Notes under the pieces: generated by a model
The model's database searches: none
What the model was told of the DNA's origin: nothing
The model's input: only the letters and a program-made list of their open reading frames with translations
DNA from: Acetobacteraceae bacterium
GTDB lineage: Bacteria > Pseudomonadota > Alphaproteobacteria > Acetobacterales > Acetobacteraceae
DNA length: 6,981 nt
Reading direction: 5' to 3'
NCBI GenBank assembly: GCA_003164305.1
Contig: PLSZ01000451.1
Coordinates: forward strand, 1-6,981
Shown: positions 1 through 5,079 of the stretch, one piece after another
How positions within the stretch are numbered: the stretch's first letter is position 1
How the letters are laid out: each line of letters opens with the position of its first letter
Position numbers and translations under genes: made by a program

Positions 1-1
1 C

Positions 2-418
2 ATCGACGGGATCGGACGCAAGCCGCGGCTGTTGTTGGCCGAGGACAACGCGACCAACCGTTTCGTCTTCTCGCGTCTGCTGCGAGGCACGGACATCGAT
101 GTCGTCATCGCCGAGAATGGACTGGAGGCGGTTCGCGCCGCGGAACAATCAACGTTCGACCTGATTTGCATGGACATGAGCATGCCGGAGATGGATGGCC
201 TGGACGCGACAAGGGCGATCCGCGCCGGTGACGGTCCGAACTGTCGCGTGCCGATCGTCGCCCTGACGGCGAACGCCTTCGCGGAGGATATGGAAGCGTG
301 CCGGCGGGCCGGAATGGATGACTTTCTCTCCAAGCCGGTCAGCAAGGACATCTTGTTCGCCGCGATCCTGAGAAGCCTGCCGCCAGGCAAGGCGGGGGCG
401 CCGCGACGCGCCGCCTGA
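2..418 (+). CDS. Receiver (REC) domain, C-terminal end of a probable hybrid sensor histidine kinase (5' partial)
   Basis: The reading frame is open from the left edge (first full codon at base 2) to the TGA at 416-418, so the gene begins outside the window. The visible part is one complete CheY-like receiver domain. It has the acidic pair in LLLAEDNATN near base 40, the phosphoacceptor Asp in ICMDMSMPEMDG (codon 173-175), the switch Thr in VALTANAF and the conserved Lys in FLSKPVS. The LLAEDNATNR start, the MPEMDG motif and the short Arg/Ala-rich tail (PPGKAGAPRRAA) directly after the last helix are typical of a receiver fused behind a histidine kinase catalytic domain, where it takes phosphate from the kinase core or passes it to an Hpt protein. 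That the missing upstream part is a kinase is an inference; a multi-domain response regulator with a C-terminal receiver is the alternative. No output domain follows the receiver. The gene is convergent with the small minus-strand gene at 456-635. Confidence 0.9.
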   Translation: MDGIGRKPRLLLAEDNATNRFVFSRLLRGTDIDVVIAENGLEAVRAAEQSTFDLICMDMSMPEMDGLDATRAIRAGDGPNCRVPIVALTANAFAEDMEACRRAGMDDFLSKPVSKDILFAAILRSLPPGKAGAPRRAA

Positions 419-460
419 CGATCAGTGTCGCCTGGCGGTCAATGTCGCGTGACGATCAGT
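410..460. repeat. Three imperfect 17-bp tandem repeats at a convergent gene junction
   Basis: Three adjacent 17-base units lie at 410-426, 427-443 and 444-460. Units 1 and 3 agree at 15 of 17 positions; the middle unit agrees with each of the others at 13 of 17. The shared core is (g)tCGCsTGrCGrTCArT. Unit 1 contains the stop codon of the receiver protein and unit 3 contains the stop codon (minus strand) of the small gene. The array therefore fills the whole junction between the two convergent genes. No hairpin followed by a T-run is evident, so it is not a classical intrinsic terminator. Confidence 0.6.
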
Positions 461-635
461 TGGGACGGCGCGGGGCCTCGTCGAAGATCGTGATGGCCAG
501 TCGCACCAGTTGGTTGGCGGTCGCCTCGTAGCCGGCGGTGTCGGCTTCCTTGGCCAGCGTGATCAGCCGATCGGACAGGGTCATCGGACTGAGCGTGGTC
601 GATCGGCGAATCGCGGACTCGGTCATGGGGAACAT
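456..635 (-). CDS. Small hypothetical protein, 59 aa
   Basis: Conserved-looking small protein of unknown function. The frame is open further upstream to an ATG at 680, giving 74 aa. The ATG at 633-635 is preferred because AAGGAAG lies 6 bases in front of it, whereas the upstream ATG has no purine-rich site. The protein starts MFPMTESAIRR, and its C-terminal half (SDRLITLAKEADTAGY, then EATANQLVRLAITIFDEA) looks like two amphipathic helices. There is no signal peptide, membrane segment or cysteine. This style resembles short uncharacterised proteins seen in Rhodospirillales, but I cannot name a family. It lies 75 bases downstream of the ribbon-helix-helix gene on the same strand, so the two may be co-transcribed. 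Its stop codon falls inside the 17-bp tandem repeats. Reality as a gene is supported by the ribosome binding site and the helical composition. Confidence 0.65.
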   Translation of the reverse strand: MFPMTESAIRRSTTLSPMTLSDRLITLAKEADTAGYEATANQLVRLAITIFDEAPRRPN

Positions 636-710
636 GGTTGGCTTCCTTGGCGCGACCTCCTCGCGCGACGTCGCCACCATCGCCGGGGATGTCTTACGAA
701 AAAGTTATCT

Positions 711-1016
711 TTAAATCAGACCTGGGGAAGTCACCGGATCGCTTGTGGCGCCGGCGTCGGCTCGCGGACGTTCCAGCGCGTGGCGCAGCGCGAGAAGACG
801 CAGCGATGAGGCCAAAGGGATGGTCCCGTCGCGGGCCGCGTCGGCCGCCGCCACCAGCCCGGACACCGTCATGCTTCGCGCATGCGCGGCGTCCCGCAAC
901 ACATCCCAGAACGCCGGCTCCAGCGCGACGCTGGTGCGGTGGCCTGCCAGTGAGAAGCTGCGCTTGATCAGGCCGGTCAGGGGCGCGGTTCCGTGCATTG
1001 GTTTTTCGTCTTGCAT
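711..1016 (-). CDS. Ribbon-helix-helix domain protein (RHH_4-like), 101 aa
   Basis: Probable small DNA-binding regulator. Residues 18-31 (IKRSFSLAGHRTSV) look like the ribbon strand with basic residues, residues 33-46 (PAFWDVLRDAAHAR) like helix A, and residues 49-61 (MTVSGLVAAADAA) like helix B; the SSLRLLALRHAL segment (70-81) forms a final helix. The order KRS..L.GHRTS..LEP.FWD.L...A...... S.LV matches what I know of the RHH_4 family (PF13467), common as stand-alone proteins in Alphaproteobacteria; members act as dimers and the targets are mostly unknown. The tail after residue 83 is low-complexity. The start at 1016 has no good Shine-Dalgarno sequence; an ATG at 998 (residue 7) is possible. 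A TATCAT hexamer ends 7 bases before the ATG, so a leaderless transcript is conceivable. The gene is divergent from the beta-helix gene, with a palindrome between them that could be an autoregulatory operator (inference). Confidence 0.8.
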   Translation of the reverse strand: MQDEKPMHGTAPLTGLIKRSFSLAGHRTSVALEPAFWDVLRDAAHARSMTVSGLVAAADAARDGTIPLASSLRLLALRHALERPRADAGATSDPVTSPGLI

Positions 1017-1020
1017 CGCC

Positions 1021-1031
1021 GGTATGATACC
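1021..1031. promoter_or_regulatory. Palindrome GGTATGATACC between divergent genes, possible operator and -10 region
   Basis: Perfect 11-base inverted repeat (GGTAT-G-ATACC) in the 50-base gap between the ribbon-helix-helix gene and the beta-helix gene. It includes TATGAT on the plus strand (1023-1028) and TATCAT on the minus strand, both acceptable -10 boxes; no convincing -35 box is seen for either. A plus-strand start near 1035 would leave about 30 bases of leader containing the GGGGAGAGGG ribosome binding site at 1055-1064. Its position makes it a candidate operator for the adjacent ribbon-helix-helix protein, but nothing beyond symmetry and location shows this. Confidence 0.4.
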
Positions 1032-1066
1032 CTGACGGGCGCGCGGTCGCGAACGGGGAGAGGGAT

Positions 1067-1987
1067 ATGGTCAAACTATGCGTGGGGCTGCTGGCCGCGA
1101 TTCTGAGTTTCGCCAGCGCCTCGGCCGCCATTCTGGACGTCGGTCCTGGGCAGAAATTCGCGAAACCGAGCGAGGCGATCGTGAAGGCGCGTGACGGCGA
1201 CACCGTACGCGTCGCGGCGGGCGAGTATGAAGACTGCGCCAGCATCAAACAAAACCGCTTCACGCTGGAGGGACCAGCGGACGCCTCGGCGGTGATGAAG
1301 AACAAGACCTGCGCCGGCAAGGCGATCCTGGTGATCGACGGCAACGACGTGACGATCCGCGGACTGACGCTGGCCAACGCGAAGGTGCCGGACCGGAACG
1401 GCGCCGGCATCCGCGCCGAGGGGGGCGCGCTGCTGGTCGAAAACACGAAGTTTCTGCACAACCAGAACGGGCTCATGAGCGCCAATGAGGCGAATATCAG
1501 TCTTCGAATCGTGGACAGTACGTTTATCGGCAACGGCGAGTGCCAACCGACCTGCGCGCACGGCATCTATGCCGGCCACAATAAATTGGTACGGATCGAG
1601 CATTCAAAGTTTCTCGAACAGCACGAGGGGCACCACATCAAGTCGCGCGCCGCCCGGACCGAGGTGGTCGGCTGCGATATCCAGGACGGACCGGCGGGCA
1701 ATTCCAGCTATTTGATCGATATTCCCAATGGCGGCTCCGCGCTGATCGAAAAGAACCAGATGAGCAAGGGGCGCATGTCGAGCAATGGCGGCACCGCGAT
1801 CTCCATCGGCTCGGAAGGCGACATCAATCCGCCCGGCCCGATCGTGGTGCGAGACAACACGTTCGTGAACGATCAGGAACGCGCCACCGTCTTCGTGCGC
1901 AATTTCGCCGCCACGCCGGCGATGCTCAGCGGCAATATCCTGACCGGCGCGGTCACGCCCTTGTCGGGACCAGGGACGGTTCGCTAG
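1067..1987 (+). CDS. Secreted right-handed parallel beta-helix protein, 306 aa
   Basis: Residues 1-20 form a Sec signal peptide ([20 protein letters not shown]) with a likely cleavage after A20, so the mature protein should be periplasmic or extracellular. After it comes the usual cap of this fold ([22 protein letters not shown], then VAAGEYED), where a GDT..V..G.Y motif starts the first coil. Successive coils follow, with the V/I-x-I/L-x-D/N/G-x-x-F pattern: [64 protein letters not shown] and [11 protein letters not shown]. Such proteins often bind or cleave polysaccharides, or epimerise uronic acids, but no catalytic set is recognisable. GHHIKSRAA (188-196) and [11 protein letters not shown] (about 213-224) resemble a subfamily common in Alphaproteobacteria whose substrate is unknown to me. 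C57, C82, C159, C163 and C203 could form disulfides after export. The start is supported by GGGGAGAGGG just upstream. The TAG stop overlaps the queG stop by 4 bases. Confidence 0.88.
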   Translation: MVKLCVGLLAAILSFASASAAILDVGPGQKFAKPSEAIVKARDGDTVRVAAGEYEDCASIKQNRFTLEGPADASAVMKNKTCAGKAILVIDGNDVTIRGLTLANAKVPDRNGAGIRAEGGALLVENTKFLHNQNGLMSANEANISLRIVDSTFIGNGECQPTCAHGIYAGHNKLVRIEHSKFLEQHEGHHIKSRAARTEVVGCDIQDGPAGNSSYLIDIPNGGSALIEKNQMSKGRMSSNGGTAISIGSEGDINPPGPIVVRDNTFVNDQERATVFVRNFAATPAMLSGNILTGAVTPLSGPGTVR

Positions 1988-3171
1988 AGCGATCCTCGGC
2001 GGGCCTGGTCGGCTCGCCTCCAATCGTCATGGTCCGGCTCGACCGGACCATCGGCCGAGCCATGTGGGTCATCGCCGATGGGCCGACCAGGCCGGTCAAT
2101 GACGTTCGATGTGTCAGCCTGACCAAGCCGCGCCACGGCCCATCGCGCGGCCTCCGCGACGACCGGATCGGGATCGCCGGTCAGCCGTTCGGCGGCGGAG
2201 CGCAACGCGGGATCGCCCGAGTTGCCGATCGCGTTCAGCACGTTGCGCACGAACCGGTCGCGGCCGATGCGCTTGATCGGTGAGCCGGCGAACAGCGTCC
2301 GAAAAGCGGCGTCATCCAGCGCCGCGAGTTCGGCGAGTCGTGGCGCCAGCAGTTCCTGGCGCGGCAGCAGCGCGGCATGCGTGGTGGGACGCGCGAACCG
2401 ATTCCACGGACACACCGCCAGACAGTCGTCGCAACCATAAATCCGGTTGCCCATCAGCGGCCGCAACGCGTGCGGAATCGGTCCTTTGTGCTCGATCGTC
2501 AGATAGGACACGCATCGCGTCGCATCCAACCGGTACGGCGCGGGGAACGCGTTCGTTGGGCACACCGCCTGGCAACGATCGCAGGTGCCGCAATGGTTCG
2601 CGTGCGGCGGATCGGGTGGAATGTCCAGCGTCGTATAGATCTCTCCAAGAAACAACCACGACCCGTGCGCGCGCGAGACAAGGTTGGTGTGCTTGCCGAC
2701 CCAGCCCAGACCGGCGGCCTCGCCCAACGGCTTTTCCATCACCGGCGCGGTATCGGCGAACACCTTGACCCCGGCGCCGAACCGCGATGCCACGAACGCG
2801 GCGAGATGCTTCAGTTTGCCCTTCATCAGGTCATGATAATCGCGGCCCCGCGCGTAAGCGGAGATCGTGCCGCGCTCCGGCATCGCGAGCGGGGCCAGCG
2901 GATCGCCCTCCGGTGCGTACGTTAAGGCCAGAGCGATCACCGCGCGTGCCTCCGGCCACAGCGCGGTCGGCTGCGCGCGCTGCTCCGTCCGGGTGGCGAG
3001 CCACCACATGTCGCCATGCTGTCCGGCGGCGACGAACGCGGCCAGCCGTTCACGTGCCTCGGGGCCGAGTCGCGCCTCACAGAAGCCGACCGCGTCGAAA
3101 CCGAGCGACAGCGCGCGGTCGCGGATCCGATCACGCGGCGAGAGAGGCGGCTTACTCACGGCCCGCACCAT
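1984..3171 (-). CDS. queG: Epoxyqueuosine reductase QueG, 395 aa
   Basis: Cobalamin-dependent iron-sulfur enzyme that reduces epoxyqueuosine to queuosine at position 34 of GUN-anticodon tRNAs, in the cytoplasm. Family motifs are all present: the catalytic Asp (D140) in [18 protein letters not shown] (156-163), the first cluster motif [16 protein letters not shown] (C194, C197, C200, C204), C220 in [13 protein letters not shown], and [17 protein letters not shown] (C247, C250, C254). That gives the eight cysteines for two 4Fe-4S clusters. A HEAT-like helical tail follows (about 285-351). From residue 356 the sequence is atypical: residues 356-383 are encoded by a palindromic repeat, and the protein ends in [12 protein letters not shown]. 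An in-frame GTG at 3216 would add 15 residues but lacks a ribosome binding site; the family normally starts close to the SPRDRIR segment, so ATG 3171 was chosen. The gene is 99 bases downstream of the alpha/beta hydrolase and may share its transcript. Confidence 0.95.
   Translation of the reverse strand: MVRAVSKPPLSPRDRIRDRALSLGFDAVGFCEARLGPEARERLAAFVAAGQHGDMWWLATRTEQRAQPTALWPEARAVIALALTYAPEGDPLAPLAMPERGTISAYARGRDYHDLMKGKLKHLAAFVASRFGAGVKVFADTAPVMEKPLGEAAGLGWVGKHTNLVSRAHGSWLFLGEIYTTLDIPPDPPHANHCGTCDRCQAVCPTNAFPAPYRLDATRCVSYLTIEHKGPIPHALRPLMGNRIYGCDDCLAVCPWNRFARPTTHAALLPRQELLAPRLAELAALDDAAFRTLFAGSPIKRIGRDRFVRNVLNAIGNSGDPALRSAAERLTGDPDPVVAEAARWAVARLGQADTSNVIDRPGRPIGDDPHGSADGPVEPDHDDWRRADQARRGSL
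2025..2104. repeat. REP-like palindromic element inside the 3' end of queG
   Basis: The 80-base element starts with CGTCATGGTCCGG and ends with CCGGTCAATGACG, terminal inverted repeats that agree at 11 of 13 positions. The first arm forms a perfect 9-bp hairpin (ATGGTCCGG 2029-2037, loop CTCGA, CCGGACCAT 2043-2051). CCATCGGC at 2048-2055 can pair with GCCGATGG at 2074-2081, and GACC 2085-2088 with GGTC 2094-2097. A CGTCAT(G/T)GnCCGG start with a mirrored end is typical of dispersed intergenic palindromes in many alphaproteobacterial genomes. Here the element lies in the coding frame of queG and encodes about 28 residues (356-383). Only one copy is in this window, so its repeated nature is inferred from resemblance. 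Confidence 0.65.
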
Positions 3172-3270
3172 GGTGTCGTCCGGGCGCGGCGGCAAGCGCG
3201 GTCGCCACGCGAACACGAAAAGAGCGGCGGACTCGCGCCCGCCGCCCTCGATCCATCGGCCCCCGCCGGA

Positions 3271-3936
3271 TCAGTCGGCGGCGAGCGCCATCTGCCGGCG
3301 GGCGATTTGCTTGCCGCAGAAATCCTCCACCGCTTCCGACACCGCGTCGGCATGGCTGGCGAACACGTGGTCGGCGCCCTCGAACACGCGGTAGTCCACA
3401 CGGACATTCTTTTGCGTGTTCAGTTTATCGACCAATTTGCGCACCGCGGGTTCCGGCACCAGTTCGTCGCCATCGCCGTGCAGCATCAGTCCGCCGCAGG
3501 GGCAGGGGGCCAGGAAGCCGAAATCGTAATGGTTGGCCGGCGGCGCCACGCTGACCCAGCCGGAGACTTCCGGCCGGCGCATCAGCAACTGCATGCCGAC
3601 GAACGCGCCGAACGAATATCCGGCGATCCAGATCCCGCCATGTCCCGGGTTCACCGCCTGCATCCAGTCCAGCGCGGCGGCGGCGTCGCTGATTTCTCCG
3701 ATTCCGCCGTCATACCGTCCCTGGCTGCGGCCGACGCCGCGGAAGTTGAACCGCATCACCGAGCATCCCATTCGCATGAACGACTGGTACATCGTGAACG
3801 TGATCCGGTTGTTCATCGTCCCGCCGTGCAGCGGATGCGGGTGCAGAACCAGCGCCACGGGAGCGCCCGGTTCCTTCGAATGGTGGTAACGGCCTTCCAA
3901 CCGGCCGTCTGGGCCGGCGAACATCACCTCTGGCAT
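3271..3936 (-). CDS. Alpha/beta hydrolase (COG2945-like), 221 aa
   Basis: Cytoplasmic serine hydrolase fold protein of unknown substrate. The order of motifs is that of COG2945-type hydrolases: HPHPLHGGTMNN (32-43, oxyanion region), FNFRGVGRSQG (63-73), the nucleophile elbow GYSFGA with S108, GDGDELVP with a probable acid D157, and GADHVF with catalytic H190. The complete triad suggests an active esterase- or thioesterase-like enzyme. No signal peptide or membrane segment is present. The length fits the family. The MPEVMFAGPDGRLEGRYHH start is usual for the family; no strong ribosome binding site precedes it, although TTAAAT ends 6 bases before the ATG and might be a -10 box for a leaderless message. 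It lies upstream of queG on the same strand (99-base gap). It is divergent from the cysE cluster, with 418 bases in between. A functional link to queuosine is not apparent. Confidence 0.88.
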   Translation of the reverse strand: MPEVMFAGPDGRLEGRYHHSKEPGAPVALVLHPHPLHGGTMNNRITFTMYQSFMRMGCSVMRFNFRGVGRSQGRYDGGIGEISDAAAALDWMQAVNPGHGGIWIAGYSFGAFVGMQLLMRRPEVSGWVSVAPPANHYDFGFLAPCPCGGLMLHGDGDELVPEPAVRKLVDKLNTQKNVRVDYRVFEGADHVFASHADAVSEAVEDFCGKQIARRQMALAAD

Positions 3937-3982
3937 GGCAATATTTAACCTGTTTCCTGACTTGATCCGGTCAGCCGAACGG

Positions 3983-4001
3983 ACAGGTCCGCTTGACCTG
4001 T
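3983..4001. repeat. Inverted repeat ACAGGTC / GACCTGT upstream of the hydrolase gene
   Basis: Perfect 7-bp arms at 3983-3989 and 3995-4001 separated by CGCTT. The site is 47 bases upstream of the hydrolase start codon, a position that fits an operator for that gene. There is no T-run on either side, so it is unlikely to be a terminator. The second arm includes TTGACC. The cognate regulator is unknown. Confidence 0.4.
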
Positions 4002-4120
4002 TCGCCGCCTACCGGCCCCATTGACCCCGAACCTTATTGATTCGGACCAACCGGCACTCACTCACAATAGATAAGGACCGCCCTGAATATTTACAGCCAC
4101 AACCGTCCGATCCCTCGGGG

Positions 4121-4153
4121 ATAATTGACTCCCGGAGTCGGGTATTCTAGCCT
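4121..4153 (+). promoter_or_regulatory. Type 1 IscR operator overlapping the probable promoter of the cysE-iscR-desulfurase cluster
   Basis: Bases 4121-4130 read ATAATTGACT, 4131-4135 CCCGG and 4136-4145 AGTCGGGTAT. This is ATA-N3-GACT, five bases, AGTC-N3-TAT, the architecture and spacing of the E. coli type 1 IscR motif (ATASYYGACT, RWWWY, AGTCRRSTAT). The right half matches it fully; the left half misses only at S (A here), and the centre is GC-rich instead of AT-rich. The inner 13 bases (4127-4139) form a perfect palindrome. TTGACT (4125-4130) can be the -35 box, with TAGCCT 17 bases later (4148-4153) as a weak -10, so a bound IscR would block polymerase. The site is 209 bases before cysE and about 930 before iscR, suggesting autorepression by Fe-S-loaded IscR. 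That reading is an inference from motif and context. Confidence 0.72.
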
Positions 4154-4240
4154 CGCGATATGGCCACCTGATGCAGGGTCTGCTCTCTATCCCCTCGTCT
4201 TGTGACTGGTTCCCCGTTGAACCGAGCCCCAGGGTCATCT

Positions 4241-4312
4241 TGCCGACTGATCGCCGCGAAAAGGAACATCTTCGGGCGGTCAGTCAGCCAGGCGGCCCCG
4301 GCGTGGTCGGCA
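4241..4312 (+). other. Structured leader RNA element before cysE
   Basis: GACTGATCGCC (4245-4255) pairs with GGCGGTCAGTC (4275-4285) as an 11-bp stem with one G-U wobble. After one bulged G, CGAA (4257-4260) pairs with TTCG (4271-4274). The 10-base loop AAGGAACATC contains an SD-like AAGGAA. In addition, TGCCGAC (4241-4247) is perfectly complementary to GTCGGCA (4306-4312). This outer helix shares three bases with the inner stem, so the two can either stack partly or compete. No T-run follows, so it is not an intrinsic terminator. It would lie in the 5' leader of a transcript from the IscR-type promoter and ends 42 bases before the cysE start. It matches no riboswitch class that I recognise. 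Confidence 0.5.
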
Positions 4313-4354
4313 CTATATGACAAACCGTGGCAACATTCATAATGGAAATGTCGC

Positions 4355-5077
4355 ATGGCTTACATGTTCTTGCGTGAGACGCTCCGCAGCTACAGAGAGC
4401 GAGACCCCGCGGCTCGTTCGTATGTCGAAGTATTGTTCTGCTACCCTGGCGTGCATGCAGTCATGTGGCATCGCCTGTCCCATTGGTTGTGGACCCACAA
4501 CTTGTATTTTCTTGGGAGATTCTCTTCGCATATCTCGCGCTGGTTGACGGGAATCGAAATACATCCCGCCGCGAAACTCGGCCGCCGCCTGGTCATCGAC
4601 CACGGCATGGGAGTCGTGATCGGCGAAACCGCCGAGATCGGCGACGATTGCTACATCTATCATCAGGTCACGTTGGGAGTCGCCCGCACCAGCAAGGGCA
4701 AGCGTCACCCCACCGTCGGCGATAACGTCATCATCGGCGCCGGCGCCAAAGTGCTCGGACCGATCACCATCGGCGACAACGCCCGCATCGGTTCGAACGC
4801 CGTCGTGGTCGATCCCGTCCCCGCCGATACCACCGTCGTCGGCATTCCGGCGCGGCCCGTCGATCGCAAGCTGCCGCGCCAGGGCAACCGTCAGCCGGAC
4901 TTCGATCCCTACGGCATGCCCTGCGACGACAGCCTCGACCCGCTGCTGCGCGACCTGGAAGGCCTGCGCGCCGAACTGACCGAGGTAGAGGCGCGGGTCG
5001 CCCGCCTGCAAGCCTCGCAAGGCGAATTCGGCCAGGCCCAGGGGCAATCCCAGTCCCGCGAACCGGCGGCGGAATAA
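4355..5077 (+). CDS. cysE: Serine O-acetyltransferase (CysE / EpsC-type short form), 240 aa
   Basis: Transfers acetyl from acetyl-CoA to L-serine, giving O-acetylserine, the committed precursor of cysteine; cytoplasmic. A short helical N-terminal part (about 1-62, with [18 protein letters not shown]) precedes a left-handed beta-helix of hexapeptide repeats (about 67-165). The active-site segment is [20 protein letters not shown], with D82-H83 matching the catalytic Asp-His pair of E. coli CysE and E68 at its D143. [27 protein letters not shown] and VVGIPARPV complete the family pattern. At 240 aa it is shorter than E. coli CysE (273 aa) because the N-terminal domain is reduced. The C-terminal part (about 196-220) looks like a short coiled coil and the end ([10 protein letters not shown]) lacks the terminal Ile used to bind CysK. 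GGAA lies 7 bases before the ATG. It is the first gene of the cluster, 2 bases before iscR; a cysE upstream of iscR is also known from Azotobacter and Pseudomonas. Confidence 0.93.
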   Translation: MAYMFLRETLRSYRERDPAARSYVEVLFCYPGVHAVMWHRLSHWLWTHNLYFLGRFSSHISRWLTGIEIHPAAKLGRRLVIDHGMGVVIGETAEIGDDCYIYHQVTLGVARTSKGKRHPTVGDNVIIGAGAKVLGPITIGDNARIGSNAVVVDPVPADTTVVGIPARPVDRKLPRQGNRQPDFDPYGMPCDDSLDPLLRDLEGLRAELTEVEARVARLQASQGEFGQAQGQSQSREPAAE

Positions 5078-5079
5078 AC

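Larger units (their letters stand above)
3937..4354. other. Divergent intergenic region in front of the hydrolase and cysE genes (418 bases, no convincing gene)
   Basis: This is the only gap above 300 bases. Its base composition is visibly more AT-rich than the flanking genes between about 3937 and 4150. From left to right it holds: an AT-rich stretch next to the hydrolase start (3940-3948), a 7-bp inverted repeat (3983-4001), a CCGAA/TTCGG pair (4027-4031 and 4041-4045), a perfect ATCCC-TCG-GGGAT palindrome (4110-4122), the IscR-like operator (4121-4145), a small GGTTC/GAACC hairpin (4208-4223) and a strong hairpin system (4241-4312). A 49-codon frame (4171-4320) exists but has no ribosome binding site. 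No tRNA was recognised. Confidence 0.7.

Noticed and set aside
636..680. Upstream ATG (680) for the small hypothetical gene
   Set aside because: No Shine-Dalgarno sequence precedes it, while the ATG at 635 has AAGGAAG at the right distance.
694..1566. Long 290-codon minus-strand frame
   Set aside because: It is the shadow of the beta-helix gene and of the ribbon-helix-helix gene in another frame; its composition is Arg/Ala/Pro/Ser-rich without any motif.
3172..3216. GTG start of queG at 3216, adding 15 residues
   Set aside because: No ribosome binding site precedes it, the extra residues are low-complexity Arg/Pro, and the family begins near the SPRDRIR segment that follows the ATG at 3171.
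3016..3948. Long 310-codon plus-strand frame opposite queG and the hydrolase
   Set aside because: It lies antisense to two genes with complete catalytic motifs and shows no domain of its own.
3983..4001. Inverted repeat as an intrinsic terminator
   Set aside because: There is no T-run on either strand and no gene end nearby; the position fits an operator better.
4208..4223. GGTTC/GAACC hairpin as a tRNA T-arm
   Set aside because: The loop is CCCGTT rather than the TTCGANNCC type, and no acceptor, anticodon or D arm could be placed around it.
4171..4320. 49-codon frame in the cysE leader as a leader peptide
   Set aside because: No ribosome binding site, only one cysteine codon, and the stretch is better explained by RNA structure.
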